Under the pieces are notes generated by a model. That model made no database searches, was not told the DNA's origin, and saw only the letters and a list, made by a program, of their open reading frames with translations. The position numbers and the translations under genes were made by a program. From contig CM032131.1 in NCBI GenBank assembly GCA_018894105.1, positions 19,139,578 through 19,203,577 of the forward strand: DNA of 64,000 nt, in the 5' to 3' direction. The DNA comes from Jacaranda mimosifolia (Eukaryota > Streptophyta > Magnoliopsida > Lamiales > Bignoniaceae). Every line of letters begins with the position of its first letter. Position 1 is the stretch's first letter. This document shows positions 11,366 to 23,674 of this stretch, piece after piece.

Positions 11366-12930
11366 GCGCAGCTAATGGGTGCTCAGCTCGACGAGGAATT
11401 TAAAAAATCTTGTAAAGATGTGCTTTACTAAGAATATAAAGACTTCCGAAGCGTCATTATCATTGGATTGAGATAATTCCCACGACTTCTACCCATTTTT
11501 AGATGTACCCTAAAGCAATACATACGACTTCCCACTCCCATGAAATCAATGCCCCACTTATCAAATAACTCGACTTCAAACATCGACTTGAGGGTCTGCT
11601 TATGTCTTTTGGAAATGTTCTCACTTCTTTGGCATTTTATCACGTCATTGCACTTTCACAAGCATATGGCTCTCTGGAAAATGCCAGCTAGCCCTGTAAA
11701 TCGATAGGAAAATATTTTATTTAGGCCTAAAATATCATATTCATACTTATATTTTCTAAAAATAATGTAATGGGTATGAATAGGGTCTATGCCAAAAAAT
11801 TATCTATGTATCTAATCTATTAACCTAAAAATTATCTATACCGAAATCAATTTATATTAATGATAAACTTTTTATATAAAAAAATTAAAAATATGTGAAT
11901 GAAGAATAACAACTAAATAATTTTCTTCATTAAAAATTAAACTAAATTAATAAAATTAATAAAGTTAATATATTGATAGCAACTTTTTTTTTTTTAATTG
12001 GAATAGCAATAGCAATAGTTGAACAGTTTTCATTATTAACAATATTAAAATTAATAGTGGAAAAGATTTTTTTTTATAAAAATAGTTAATAAAATTAATT
12101 TTACTAATGAATAAACTTTGTTAATAAAAACTTTATTAATGAATGAAAAATTAAAAAAAAAAGATGAACTAATTTAAATTTAATGATTATATTAAATTAA
12201 ATATAGAAAAAGTTTTTTTTTGGGGGGGGGGGGGTATTGTATGCCCAATAATATTTTTAGTATATACATTAAAAACATAAGTCATATAAACTAGATCGAA
12301 TGGGTCTTGGGTTAGATAGGGTAGGGTAGGGTTAGAGTTTTATCTTTTTGAATATTTTAGAGTACGAATATGGGTAGGGTATCCACCCTACCCATTTACA
12401 GGTCTAAATTGTCAGCCAAAGTAAACCTGATTGTAGGATCTATTGTGCCTCAAAATTTCCTCCATACAGTGAAGTAGGATACCATTTTAGTTCATCATAC
12501 ATTTCCTCCTCAGGGATACTTTGGTGTATGATTTGATTAGCACATCTTTGGAATAACATTGAGTCATTCAAAAATAAAATTCAAAGTAATGAATGAATTT
12601 TCTTCCTTTGCTGGTAAATCCACTAATTGAACATCATCCCATTAATTAGCTAGCTTACGATATATGCATATCATGGGATCAGTTTAATCTTCACTTTGAA
12701 TAGTTGCTCATCCGGGAATTAAAGCTTTGTTGAAAGAGGTTAAATCAATGTTGACAATCCCTTTGAATTTGAATTTAAGTAGATGGTTGGCCACCACATT
12801 TTCAATGTCCGTTTTATCCTTTATCCTCAGTCAAATCCTTGCAGCAATAAGATCTCTACATAATCAATCAAGGCTGGGCTCTCTTTTCGGCAGGCAAGCA
12901 AGCAAGCAAGCATGCACGATCCATCCGTAG
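11366..12930 (-). pseudogene. Ty3/gypsy pol remnant (RNase H end to integrase)
   Basis: Read on the minus strand, degenerate pieces follow the normal order of Athila/Tat-type pol. First comes an RNase H-to-linker piece with ENVVANHL near 12780. Then follow LIPWYAYIVSYL, the integrase-entry piece NQIIHQSIPEEEMYDEL and YGGNFEAQ with LQSGLLWLTI up to the break near 12417. After the break come the integrase zinc-finger and core start, CQRSENISKRHK and FDKWGIDFMG (11500-11643). Stops and frameshifts occur throughout. A hAT-like element (11689-12408) interrupts it. No LTR or 5' part was found, so this is an orphan fragment. The lower boundary near 11366 is approximate. Confidence 0.8.
11689..12408. 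mobile_element. hAT-like non-autonomous element, family 3, copy A
   Basis: Ends 'tagccctgtaaat' and 'atttacaggtcta' are inverted. The element splits the gypsy integrase remnant; the sequences either side read through in the expected order. Its flanks 'atgccagc' (11681-11688) and 'ttgtcagc' (12409-12416) match at 6 of 8 bases, consistent with an aged 8-bp target duplication. The interior is collinear with the element at 21721-22671 ('gataaactttttatat', 'caactaaataattttcttcattaaa', 'ttgggttagatagggtaggg'). It holds a C/G homopolymer near 12223-12233 and no transposase. Confidence 0.8.
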
Positions 12931-13671
12931 TATACATCACTTGGGCTTCAAACATAGTGGATTATTTCACGATTTGCCCTTGGGCTCGCCTTGCCAATGT
13001 GGGCTCAATTACTCCTTCTATGACTATAATAGTTTTTTAGATAATAATATTTGGTTCCTAATTAAACAATATCCAATCACTTCCTCTTATCCTGTATGCT
13101 TATGTCATATTTTTTAACATTTATTAAATTACGAAAAGTAATTTAATATTTCACAGTTGAACTAATATAATTTTTTAGTATATTTTTATTTTTTAAATAA
13201 ATAAATTGTCTGAGTGTATCCTAAGCTGTGTCCTGTCCTATATATTTATTTTGGACACTGTATGTCCTATGTGTGTCTTTGTCCGTATCCACCATAATTT
13301 CCATTCAGTAGGCACACTGTGCTGACAGCGCACTTTAGCTAGGCCGCTTAACCACCAATCCATTGGGACTCGAGCGCCTCTCCCTCCTTCCCCACGCGGA
13401 AAATATTCTTTCCACTCCCACAGTCCCACTCCTTTTCTCTTTCGTTTCTTCTTTCTCATTATCATTATATTCACTAAAAGGGAAATTTTTCTCTATTTTT
13501 CTGTCCAATTTAGCTCCCTTACATTACATCTTAGGGTTTCTATTTAAACTGAGAAAAGTTTTCCACCCTTGGCTGGATTTGATCCCCCATATATTTTTCG
13601 TCCCATCATCATCCCTGAGATTCGTATTCTTTCGTTTGACCTCTTCTTTGGATGCGGTTTCTACTAAATAA
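12931..13671 (+). promoter_or_regulatory. IRX9H upstream region and 5' UTR
   Basis: A TATA-like 'tatatattta' lies at 13240-13249, and the region from about 13400 becomes pyrimidine-rich (C/T) as in plant leaders. A long 5' UTR up to the ATG at 13672 is likely. The open frames across it (13363-13671 on +, 13238-13474 on -) look like chance reading of the leader. No conserved regulatory site was assigned. Confidence 0.4.
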
Positions 13672-16600
13672 ATGGCTTCGATTCGGAGAACGCTGTCGCC
13701 CTACAACGATCGATTGTATCAGAATGGATCCAATAATCCATTTTCAGTGCAATCGCCATCGCAGAAGCTGCTTTCCCATGGCGGAACGACCTTCTCTCCA
13801 GTCCGTCGATTTATCACCGGAATTTTCCTCCAAAAGCACTACTCTCGAAAAAGTAATCAGTTTTCCTGGAGAAAATCGCTTCTCCGCTGCTTGCTATTCT
13901 TTTTCCTAGGGTTTTTGCTCGGCATGGCGCCGTTTAATAATGATTTTAATGATTTGAAGCACCATGATTTGAGAAACAGCGATTTCTCGTTCGAAATGAA
14001 GCCGGCGGTGGTGAGTGTTGGGAAGAATGAGGGTGATTTTGGTTTTGTTGAGAGACCAAAGGAGAAGGATTCAGTGGTGAATGCTGTTGAATTAGGGGTT
14101 TCTGAGAGCAGCGACAGAAATGACATTAAGAGGATTTTGGATTTTGTGCCTCGTAAACAATTGATTGTGGTGACACCTACGTATAACAGGGCTCTGCAGG
14201 CATACTATTTGAATAGGTTAGGGCAGGTTTTGAGACTGGCGAGATCTCCAGTGTTGTGGATTGTGGTGGAGATGAATGCTGCATCCATGGAGACAGCAGA
14301 GATTTTGAGGAATATCGGAATTATGTATAGACATTTGGTCTGTACGAAAAATTCTACAGATGTGAAGGACAGGGGAGTGCACCAGCGGAATACTGCACTT
14401 GAGCATATTGAGAGGCATAGGCTTGATGGCATTGTGTATTTTGCAGATGATGATAATATCTACTCGCTTGAATTATTTGAGAATATAAGAGAAATCAGGT
14501 TAGTTTTCAACGTAGAATCTCTTCCAACTAACAAAATTGCCTTCTTGTAATGACTTTATATGGTGCTACATGAAAAGTTTGTTCTTTTGGCTTGACATGA
14601 TCTAAAATATAGGAAAATGAGTATCATGGAATGTGTGCATGTATAGTGAGGACCTCGGAGGTTGAGTACAAGTTGTTAGCTTCTAGAGAAGAATGGAATT
14701 CTCATTTTCAGACTATGAGGTGAATGCTACGATAGTGCTGTCTTTAATTCTTTGAGTTTGGGGCACTGTATAGAGAAGTGTGAGTTGGATTGCACTCTTC
14801 TTATTGTGATCATAATATCTGTTTTGAGGGGTTGTGGGGGTGGGGTGGCAGAGGGTGGCTGAGCTTCGAGCAGGATGTAACTAGCGAACATTCATTATTT
14901 CATAATGTGCTCTGTCTCAAGTCTTGACAGACCTCAATTTGTGAATTTTTACACAAAACAATGTAGGACAAGTTACAGTCCTATACTTCCAGTAATTTAG
15001 TTTTGTTGGCTTCAGGCTTCCTGATGTAGATCATTTATTATTCTTGGTCCCTTTTTTCTACTAAGTTGGAGTTGCTGAAGCATTCATCATTGTGGAAACT
15101 GGAAAACTTATGTAAATGGACAGAATGTTCCCTTTTGTTTCCTTATCCCTCTTATCTGTGGTGGAGGTGTAGTTGTAATGTTCAAAAATCTGATCGACAA
15201 CTTTTTAATAAAGAACCTGATTATGTCTATACTTTTAGAAGTAGACTATTAAGTTAGACTGTTTGCATCCAAATTTCATTTTTCATTTGGTTGTTTATGT
15301 ATCTCAGAAAATTTTGGAATGTGGCAGAGGTGATCATTTTAAGAATGAATTTCATGATTAATGTTCTGAAGTTGCTAAGAAGCAGATACGTTGTTCCTTT
15401 TTAGCTACCCCTTCTCACCTTTTTCCCTGTCTTTTTGTTATTGATCTACATAAAAAGTTAAACATGATAAGTCAATACTCAATATTTCATATCATTCTTT
15501 GTGCTCTAGTTCTTTCTTGAAAAACTTGTCATACTTCCCCCTAAAACTTTTCAAGTTATGTGCTGCAGGGGTAACAAGGAAAAAAAATCTTCATCTTGCT
15601 ATGTTTGTTCTTCAAGTTCCCAATTATTGTGTATGTTAAAGACACATTAGGGTACATACATAGCGCAAGCAAATTTCGTAGAAAAGAATTAGCAGAGATG
15701 TACTAGAAATAAGACTCTATGCTTGTGAATATGTTCTTCTAATTGAATAAGGCAATTGAAAAGCATCTTTTCCAGATAACTGGAATGCATCAGAGAAAGG
15801 ATTAATCCTGGAGTGGTAATCGCTCTGCTAGAAATTCATTTATTCATGGGCAATAAAATTTATATCTTCTAGGAAAAACTTATTGCAGATTGTTTATCTT
15901 TGTATTATGTAAGGACGTGTAGTTTATGGGATACATGCGCTCATTCTGAGTTGTTTGACCTTTCTACTGGTACCACTTATTATCACATGTGCTACTCATC
16001 TAATATTTATGCCTCCACCCACTAATGCAATATAGTGCTTTATCTTTCCCTGGAGCTGACACTTAGTTCTTTTCTACAAACTTACAGGATGTAATTTTGT
16101 TCCCAGATACTTATCCTATTTTGCTTATCAACATAAATTATGGATGATTCGACTCAAGTTACCCATATTAAGCCCTTTTAGAGTGCATCATAGCTAACAG
16201 ACATTGTGGGTCCTGTTTCAATGCTACTTTTTGCGATCTTATCTCTGCAGTGGACAAGTATTAGATGCAATAGTAATTTGAATAGTTCAGGTTTATTACT
16301 ACACCTCTTTCCACCAAGAATCTAATTTTTTGTGCATTAGTCTAGAACATGTGATTTAGGATAGTAAAAGCCTGGGATTATTAGTGTTTGATATAATAAA
16401 AGGACAAGAATAACTATACCAATCTTACACCACCTTGATTGAAGTGAAATATATTCTTTATGATGATCCAAGTGAAAGATGAATTTAATGCTGCACAATG
16501 TAAATCTCTTGCCTGACTCTTGATGAAGTACTCAATTCTAAATACAACTTCATTTCTATAATGGCTATCTCTTAATATTTTTTCTGTAACTTGCAAATGC

Positions 16601-17177
16601 TTTCTAGTTATGGCTTCTCATTCTTTTTTTTCACTAATCTCTTGCTATTCAGTCGTTTTGGTACTTGGCCTGTTGGCATGCTAGCTCAAAGTAAAAATAA
16701 GGCGATACTGGAAGGCCCTGTATGCAATGGAAGTCAAGTGTTAGGATGGCACACAAATGAGAAGAGCAAAAGACTTCGAAGATTCCATGTTGACATGTCT
16801 GGCTTTGCCTTCAATAGCACCATACTGTGGGATCCCAAGAGATGGCACCGACCAACTTCAGATCCAATCCGGCAGTTAGACACAGTGAAGGAGGGCTTCC
16901 AAGTATGCATCATGTCATTGCATATTATCCACCATAAATCTAAGTACTTGTCGTATTGAGCTCAACTATATTTAAAGCTTATTTGGACATTATTACCTTT
17001 TTTCAGGAGACAACTTTCATAGAACAAATCGTGGAAGATGAGAGTCAAATGGAAGGCATTCCACCAGGCTGTTATAGGATAATGAATTGGCACCTCCATC
17101 TAGAAGCTCGTGGACTTGTATATCCCAATGGCTGGATGCTTCAGAAGAACCTTGATGTAGTTATTCCCTCCAAGTGA
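13672..17177 (+). CDS. IRX9H: GT43 xylan glycosyltransferase, IRX9-like (beta-1,4-xylosyltransferase IRX9H)
   Basis: This is a Golgi type II membrane protein of glycosyltransferase family 43, acting with IRX14-type partners in elongating the beta-1,4-xylan backbone of plant cell walls. Exons 13672-14498, 16653-16902 and 17007-17177 join in frame (GT-AG introns of 2154 and 104 bp) to 415 aa. The N-terminus [10 protein letters not shown] is characteristic of the IRX9-like branch. A basic tail precedes one membrane anchor at about residues 69-87. The GT43 domain starts near [20 protein letters not shown], with the metal-binding DDD at residues 259-261 in [10 protein letters not shown]. Later come [29 protein letters not shown] and [11 protein letters not shown]. 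The assembled protein has no break. In the family the DxD of some IRX9-type members is thought dispensable, so catalysis by this subunit is not assured. The gene converges on symplekin downstream. Confidence 0.95.
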
Positions 17178-19060
17178 TGGAATTTCATCCCATGAGATTG
17201 CCTATTCAGGTTTGATCAATCAGGTATGCTATCTGCTCTAAGCTTTTCTCTGTCAACGTATAATGAAATTTATCTTCATCACTGTCTTCCACCTTTTGGA
17301 ACCCAGGCAATAGCCCTGGGTAGGTGGTTTGGGTTGGGGAAAAGAAAATAAAGATTTTGAATAACAGGGCATCACAAACTCAGGGAATTTTCTTGGATAT
17401 CAACTCTCTATAAACCAAAGATAAATGAAAAACTGACTATGAACTCTATTATCTTCTTCCTGCATGTAGAAATATTGAATTTTTGTCCGCGCATATAGTT
17501 ATCTCAAAACACTACCTCTTCTGTCATTTAGCCTTTTGTGATGATGAATTCTTGGATATGGAGTAGAAAATAAGCATGCTAACCATCATGCTGAAGAGAT
17601 AAAGAAATTAACCACAAAAAAGACAAATGAGGGAAGATAAGTAGAGAAGATTTGAACACTTGTTGGTACGAAGATTTCCTCCTGGCAATTGGAAATCAAT
17701 CTTGCAGCAAGCAACATGGCTAACACTCTTTTTATACAAATGGGCAGTGCATTCTCTGGTGGAGGTGATTATTGACTTAAAACCAAATCATTCCCTCATG
17801 TGTTGTGTCCATTTTTAAGTAGAGGACTTCCAGAGCAGCACTCAGGCCCTCCGAAGGAGAAGAGCATCAGAGGGAACACCCACTGCTTTCATTTAATTTT
17901 TCATTGCTTTGAGAATTCTTTTGCCGAAAAAAGATTCAAGTTTTGTGATATAGTTTTGATTCTTGTTAAGTGGCCAGGTATAGAACTGCCTTGAACTGTT
18001 TGGAGAGGATGCTTCAGCTCCTAGAACTTAGGGGTTAAAACTTTTTGGGGTTTGTATGAATTTTACTTGTGACTGCAGTAATATAGGCATCGCCTCAAAT
18101 GAGGTAACTAACGGAGTTGCCTGTTCATGTTGTAGCCCTTTGATTTTGATGTCATTATATCGATGATCAGAAATCCAAGAGACTGCCTAATTCTTTTGTG
18201 GTTTATTCGAAGAATAAACAGTTTTACTTCAAAATAATTAGTAAAAAAGAAAAGTGAAGGAAAAACTTTTTATTGTTTCTGATTATTAGTTTGTATACTC
18301 TGAGGACGATTTTAGCGCAGGTGTCTGGATAATGAGACTGGCAGTGGTGCACCTTTTTATCTGGACTTTGATCCATAAGTCCCCTTTGCGTTGAGAACAC
18401 CCCACTGTGCATGAATTTATAGATTTAATTTATTGCGGTACATTCATTGCCACGCAATTTGGATCACTGCATGCGTCGTTCAATTGAATAGAGAAATTGA
18501 AATTACGAGCATGATTCTGAATTAATTATTGATTTTATGAATGTTTTAATTTAATTCATCGTAATTGCGCACTCATCAAAATGATAAAGAAGCATTTTTG
18601 TGAGAATGCTAAAAGTGTATTATTAATAGTTAAACAACTCATGCTCACAAGCAATAAATTGGTTCAATTCAATCACCTTAGAAGTGCCAATCGTTAAGAA
18701 TTAATTCAACAATTAATAATCTATTTTTAATAATTATTACTAAAAATAGACAAATTGTATTGTATAAATAAATCAGACTCAAACCATGATCTTTTGATAA
18801 ATCTCATAATTTAATGATTTAGGCAGCCCTCTCACACATCCACTCTTTTAAACAAGTCTTGAAATTTCATATTATTACAGCTAGCGAATGAATTAAAAAA
18901 CTCAGTAGAAAAACAGAAAGACAATTAAATGTGCATTGAGTGCGAGAGAATTCATCCAATGTTTTTATCCAAAGTCGTGTGACCCCAAATTCAATTGAAT
19001 CCAGAGACACACTGACGCACGCATACGAATCTGTGTGCGCGCACGAACCATTTATTCATA
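17178..19060. other. IRX9H 3' UTR and downstream DNA
   Basis: The 3' UTR begins here; a 'caatcag|gtatgc' near 17223 could be a donor of a UTR intron, which is unproven. From about 18430 onward I see no gene or known repeat. Frames at 17800-17994 and 18224-18412 have no protein-like features. Confidence 0.4.
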
Positions 19061-20096
19061 GAGCAAATTACATTTTACCCCCTTGAAAATGGAATGAGAG
19101 CAAAATCTTCTTATGAAAAAAAAAAAGCAACAATTTTTTTTGTAATTTTAAAAATTATGCACACTGCTTCCCCTTCATTACTTGTTGCAGTTTAGCTCTA
19201 ATTTCAATATATAAAGATTATACTATCCTTAATTATTTCATGTATTTTTAATTTTATTTATTTATTTATTTTAAATATATATATATATATTTTCATCTCC
19301 TTTATACCAATTTTTTTATTTTTAAATTTAAAAATTATTTTTAATTTTTTAATTTTCATCTTTTTAAGTTATTCTTTTTTTTTTGTATATATTATATATA
19401 TACAAATACAAATATAAAATATATAATATAATAAACATAATATATAAATACATTATAAATACATAAATATATTTATGTATATATCTATACATAATATATA
19501 TTAATAAATAAATATTTTATATTATATTTTATATAATAACCCCCACCCCCATCCCACCCCATCTTACTTGCATGTGAGCGGCGGCCATTGCCGCCCCTCG
19601 CAGAGGCCTACCTCCATAGCCGCCTGCAAATGCGGACATGCCTCTGCAAGCAGCACCCATGACTACTGCTTGGGGGTAGGGGAGGGTTGGGTGGGTTGAT
19701 GGGGGTGGGTGCTGGGTTTCTATATGTATATATATAAATATGTATATATATATAATATATACATATAATTAACTATATATATAAATATAGTTAATCTATA
19801 TTATGGATATAAAAAAATATATTTTATATTTTATATTTTATATTTTTTTATAGGTAGAAGTAATGTGAACTATTAATTTTTTTCAATGGGTCAACGGTTG
19901 ATATTTAGGGGTAAAATTGACATTTCAACAACAAAAATCCTAAATCAACTGCACTCGCCGCGCATGATTTGCACCGCAGGATGGAGGGGATAATTTGCTA
20001 TTTTTTTAAAAACATAAGGGGCACTGCCTATTTTTTTTTCATAAGAGGATTTTTTGCACTATTCCATTTTACAGGGGGGCGAAACCTAATTTGCCT
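19061..20096. mobile_element. MULE-like element with long inverted ends and G/C-rich core
   Basis: The first ~85 bp ('gagcaaattacattttaccccc...', then 'atggaat' and 'cttatgaaaaaaaa') are repeated inverted at the right end, finishing 'aacctaatttgcct' at 20096. Flanks 'tttattcata' (19051-19060) and 'tttatttata' (20097-20106) match at 9 of 10, consistent with a 9-10 bp Mutator-type duplication. Very AT-rich arms (19240-19535 and 19720-19860) surround a G/C-rich core at 19540-19716. No transposase is present, so it is non-autonomous. Confidence 0.75.
19540..19716. other. G-quadruplex-prone inverted core of the MULE-like element
   Basis: The + strand has five or more G-runs of three to five bases at 19672-19716 ('gggggtaggggagggttggg' onward). 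The left side (19541-19562) has matching C-runs ('cccccacccccatcccacccc'), so either strand can offer a quadruplex motif. Between them 'gcagaggc' and 'gcctctgc' form an inverted pair. Whether this is a captured gene piece is unclear. Confidence 0.6.
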
Positions 20097-20106
20097 TTTA
20101 TTTATA

Positions 20107-21720
20107 GTATAAGAATAAAAGATTGCGCAGTTGACCCAATTAACAACTGAAAAATGTAGAAAATATGGATGATGCTGTCACGTAGATCTTCTTTATATCA
20201 TATATAAATATGCATATATACATATACATATATATCTAAAATATAAAAGAATAATTAGAAAGGAAAATAATTTGATATTCAGATTTTGTTTTTTACTTCA
20301 TTCATGCTTTTCGTTCTTAATCTGCTTTCTTAACACTGATTCATATTTTTAAATATACTTTAGAAACAATTTTTTCTCCCGCTTCCGCTTATCCATACGT
20401 TTACTTTACGACATTTACCGCTGGATTTGATTCAATTATTTGACAATTCTTAATTTTTAAGTGACTCGATTTTATTTACTTTTGTATGGTAAAAATTTAG
20501 GTTTCTTAATTTAAAAGGAGTAGTAATCAACTTTCGCCTTGTATTTATAATAGTTTTCAAGAGGTATCATCGCCTACGGAAATAATTTTTTATTTTCCTG
20601 GAAACACCACCAGAAAATTCAAAACAAGCTCTGGCAATCCCTACTATCTACACTCAAAAACTTTCGATTCATAATCTTTTATGAACAACTCGATAGTGGA
20701 AAACTCATAATTTTGGCCAAAACAATCACGCCTTGTTTTCTATCTGCTTTTAGCGGACAAAGGCCAGGCCGGCCGGCCGGCCCGTGGGATTGTGATCACT
20801 TGTATGGCATTTTTTCAGTGAGTTTTTGGGCAGATATAACCACTAGTAGATGAAGATCAACCCACACTTGAAGAGGTTTGCATTGGTGTATTTATATGTA
20901 CGATAGGACAATGGGAATGATGAGTTTGGGGCTGTCGAAGCGAACATGGGATTCTTAACTAACTAATAAAATATATATATATATATATATATATGGTTCC
21001 TATTTTCTGGAAGCTGTTGGGGCGCCGGTTATTCTTGGGGAGAAACTGATGGTCTACACCTTACTGTGTTGAAAGTAGGATAGAGGTGGTGGTTTGTTAA
21101 TTGGGGATGTGGAGGTTGAGCCATGGAACCTCCTTTCTACACTCTCTATTAACTGCCAATTTTCCGAGAGAATAACAGGCAAGGGAAGGCCTTTTATTTA
21201 TGAAAGGGAGAGTTCATTTATTTGCTTAAGAGCCCCTAGCTTATGATCTATTCTTAACTTAGCCCCAACTAGAGTAGATCGATAAAAGACATACCTATGA
21301 CCGATCTTGTGTTAAATGTTTCATGACATACTCTCTAGCATTTGTGCAACAATAGAATAGTAAATTAACTTAGAATATATGCATGTGTGGGTTAATTTAA
21401 TAATTTCTTTGAAAATTAAAAACACCACGAAATTTATCAAAATTTTAATTTTATAATATATATTCTAATTATTCAATGTTGCAAATTAAACTTTCCATTC
21501 CGTAAAGTTTATGGATAAATGTAATAACTTAGTACATATTAAATTCAAGAGGAAATGCTACAAGTTCACTATAAATTACTTACCAGAAAGATAGTGGGAA
21601 TGTTATAATAAATTACTTGGGAGAAGAATGAAATATGAATGTTGCAGTTTAACCAATTCACAAGAATGAAAGTTAATAAAAGAGATTAAATGATTATAGG
21701 ATGTCAGTAATATGTTCCAT
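20107..21720. other. Intergenic DNA, only simple repeats seen
   Basis: An (AT)n run occupies 20971-20994 and a short 'ccggccggccgg' palindrome lies near 20769-20781. No gene, RNA or transposon ends were recognised. Confidence 0.4.
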
Positions 21721-22671
21721 TAGGTCAGTAAATGGGTAGAGTAACACCCTACTCAAGTTCAAAATGTCAATATCTATACCCTACTCATAATATCCATACT
21801 TATTAAAGATAGTGTAATTGGTATGGGTAGGGTCTGTACCCATAAATTACACATGTGTTCATACCTAAAAATTACTCATCACTTTATACTTAAATTTAAT
21901 ATATGAACTTAAAAATTGTTTATACCCAAATTAAATTTACATTAATGATAAACTTTTTATATATAAGAATTACAAATATGTCAATGAACAGTAACAACTA
22001 AATAATTTTCTTCATTAAAAATTAAGCTAAATTAATAAAATTAATTAAGTTAATATATTGGGATAGTAATTTATTTTTTTTTAAATTGGAATGGCAATAG
22101 CAATAGTTGAACATTTTTCATTAACAAAATTAATAATATTAAAATTAATAGTGGAATAAATAATTCTTATAAAAAATAGTTAATAAAATTAATTTTGTTA
22201 ATGAATAAAGTTTATTAATATAGAAATTAATTTTTTTTATAAAATTAAATATAGAAAAAAGTTTTTGCTTTTAAACTATTTTTATTAACTTTTTTTAATT
22301 ATATTAATTTAATTAGAAAAAAGTTTAATTGTTAATTATATTAATAAAGTTTAACTATTCTATCAATAAAACAGTTAATTTAATTAGCAAAAAGTTTAAA
22401 ATTAAAATTTAATGATTAAATTAATTAAATATAAAAAAATCATTTTTTGTTATCGTATGCCAGATAATCTCTTTAGTATATATTGAGAAAATAAATATAT
22501 ACATTAAAAATATAAGTCAAAGAAACTAGATCCAATGGGTCTTGGGTTAGATAGGGTAGGGAATGATTAATGTCTCATCCTTTTGGGTATTTTAGAAGAT
22601 GATGAGATTAGGGTCTCATCCTTTTGGGTATGGGTGTGGGTTGAGTGACACCCTACCCATTTATAGGCTTA
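21721..22671. mobile_element. hAT-like non-autonomous element, family 3, copy B
   Basis: Ends 'taggtcagtaaatgggtag' and 'ctacccatttataggctta' are inverted repeats. The interior is collinear with the element at 11689-12408 over most of its length, with an extra segment near the right end where 'ctcatccttttgggta' occurs twice (22573-22588 and 22615-22630). Flanking 8-mers do not match, so the insertion footprint is lost or the end is off by a few bases. Confidence 0.7.
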
Positions 22672-23430
22672 GGTTTGATTTACCCACCATTAAGGGACAC
22701 GATGGCTTAGTGCGAAGAAACTGTAGTTATCTAATGTAGTCGTCTTATTCACACGAGCTTGCAGGGCCTTTTCTGAGTTTATCCATCTCATATGCTTGGT
22801 TATGTGTTACCTTCCAGACATGCTGAGCTCCAAATATTCATGTACAGTAAAAAGGGAACCGCAATTGGATACATGTTCAAAATAATTAGATCGTAATTGA
22901 AATCCCTTGTTTTGCTTTTTTGGAATCATCTTTGTAAATTAGCTTTTTCGATTTAATTTCTTGCTTTAGGTTAGTTTTCATTCAACTTATCCCTTTCGTT
23001 TGTCTAGATAGGCTGTGAGGAAAAATAGAATACTCATTCCCGTTCTCGTAGGATACGAACTCGGACTTATTGAGCTATATTAAAATTTCAACCAATAAAC
23101 TTCAACCGCTTACGATAACCTAGTAGCTTTTTAGTTTTTTATTTCTTTACTTTGTCGCTGAAGTTATTGCTCTTTATCACTCTCTAAAACCATGTAGTCA
23201 CTTCCAGACCAATAAATATGATATCTTGAACTGTTTGACTTTTGTATGCAATTACAATCAATAATAGCATTTAATAATCAATTTAATCTTCTCATTATTT
23301 TGTTCATTTTGTTTCTTAATAACTCTTGATAATCATGAATACTTTATGAGAATTCTGTCTTTCAAATAGATATAATCCTTCACATAAGTTATTTTTTATT
23401 AAGACGTTCTTCACTTAAAAAATATCATTT
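22672..23430. other. Intergenic DNA, nothing recognised
   Basis: No coding frame or repeat structure was seen. Confidence 0.35.
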
Positions 23431-23674
23431 TCTAACAGGCTTTTCCACCAAAATCCAATGGAGACGTATAGTTCCAATAGATCACCATATGTGGGAAGTA
23501 CTCGTTGGATAGAAGTTTTCCAATGGAAACTCCATTTGGAAATATTTTGATGGAATTTTCAATAAAATTCAACATTCAACGAATTTTTCTATGGAATGGT
23601 CATCACTAATATTTTCTTCAAAAGTTGCATCAATGTTGTTAGAATTGTTTTGATGGATTATCCATCTAAAAATT
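23431..23674. repeat. Short inverted and direct motifs, possible CACTA subterminal repeats
   Basis: Motifs such as 'ccaatggaaa', 'tttggaaatattttgatgg' and 'tccatc' recur in both orientations, and similar sequence continues at 25745-25800 ('cattggaaaatccatc') beyond the inserted solo LTR. Such arrays mark the ends of CACTA elements, and CACTA transposase remnants follow to the right. No CACTA terminus itself was found, so this is an inference. Confidence 0.35.

Noticed and set aside
14499..14550. 292-aa version of the GT43 protein ending at 14550
   Set aside because: The extra residues follow a good GT donor and are not GT43-like; exon 2 at 16653 restores family sequence.
19560..19680. Ala/Gly-rich minus-strand reading of the MULE core as a captured gene
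   Set aside because: The stretch is short and low-complexity; it cannot be told from GC simple sequence without a database match.
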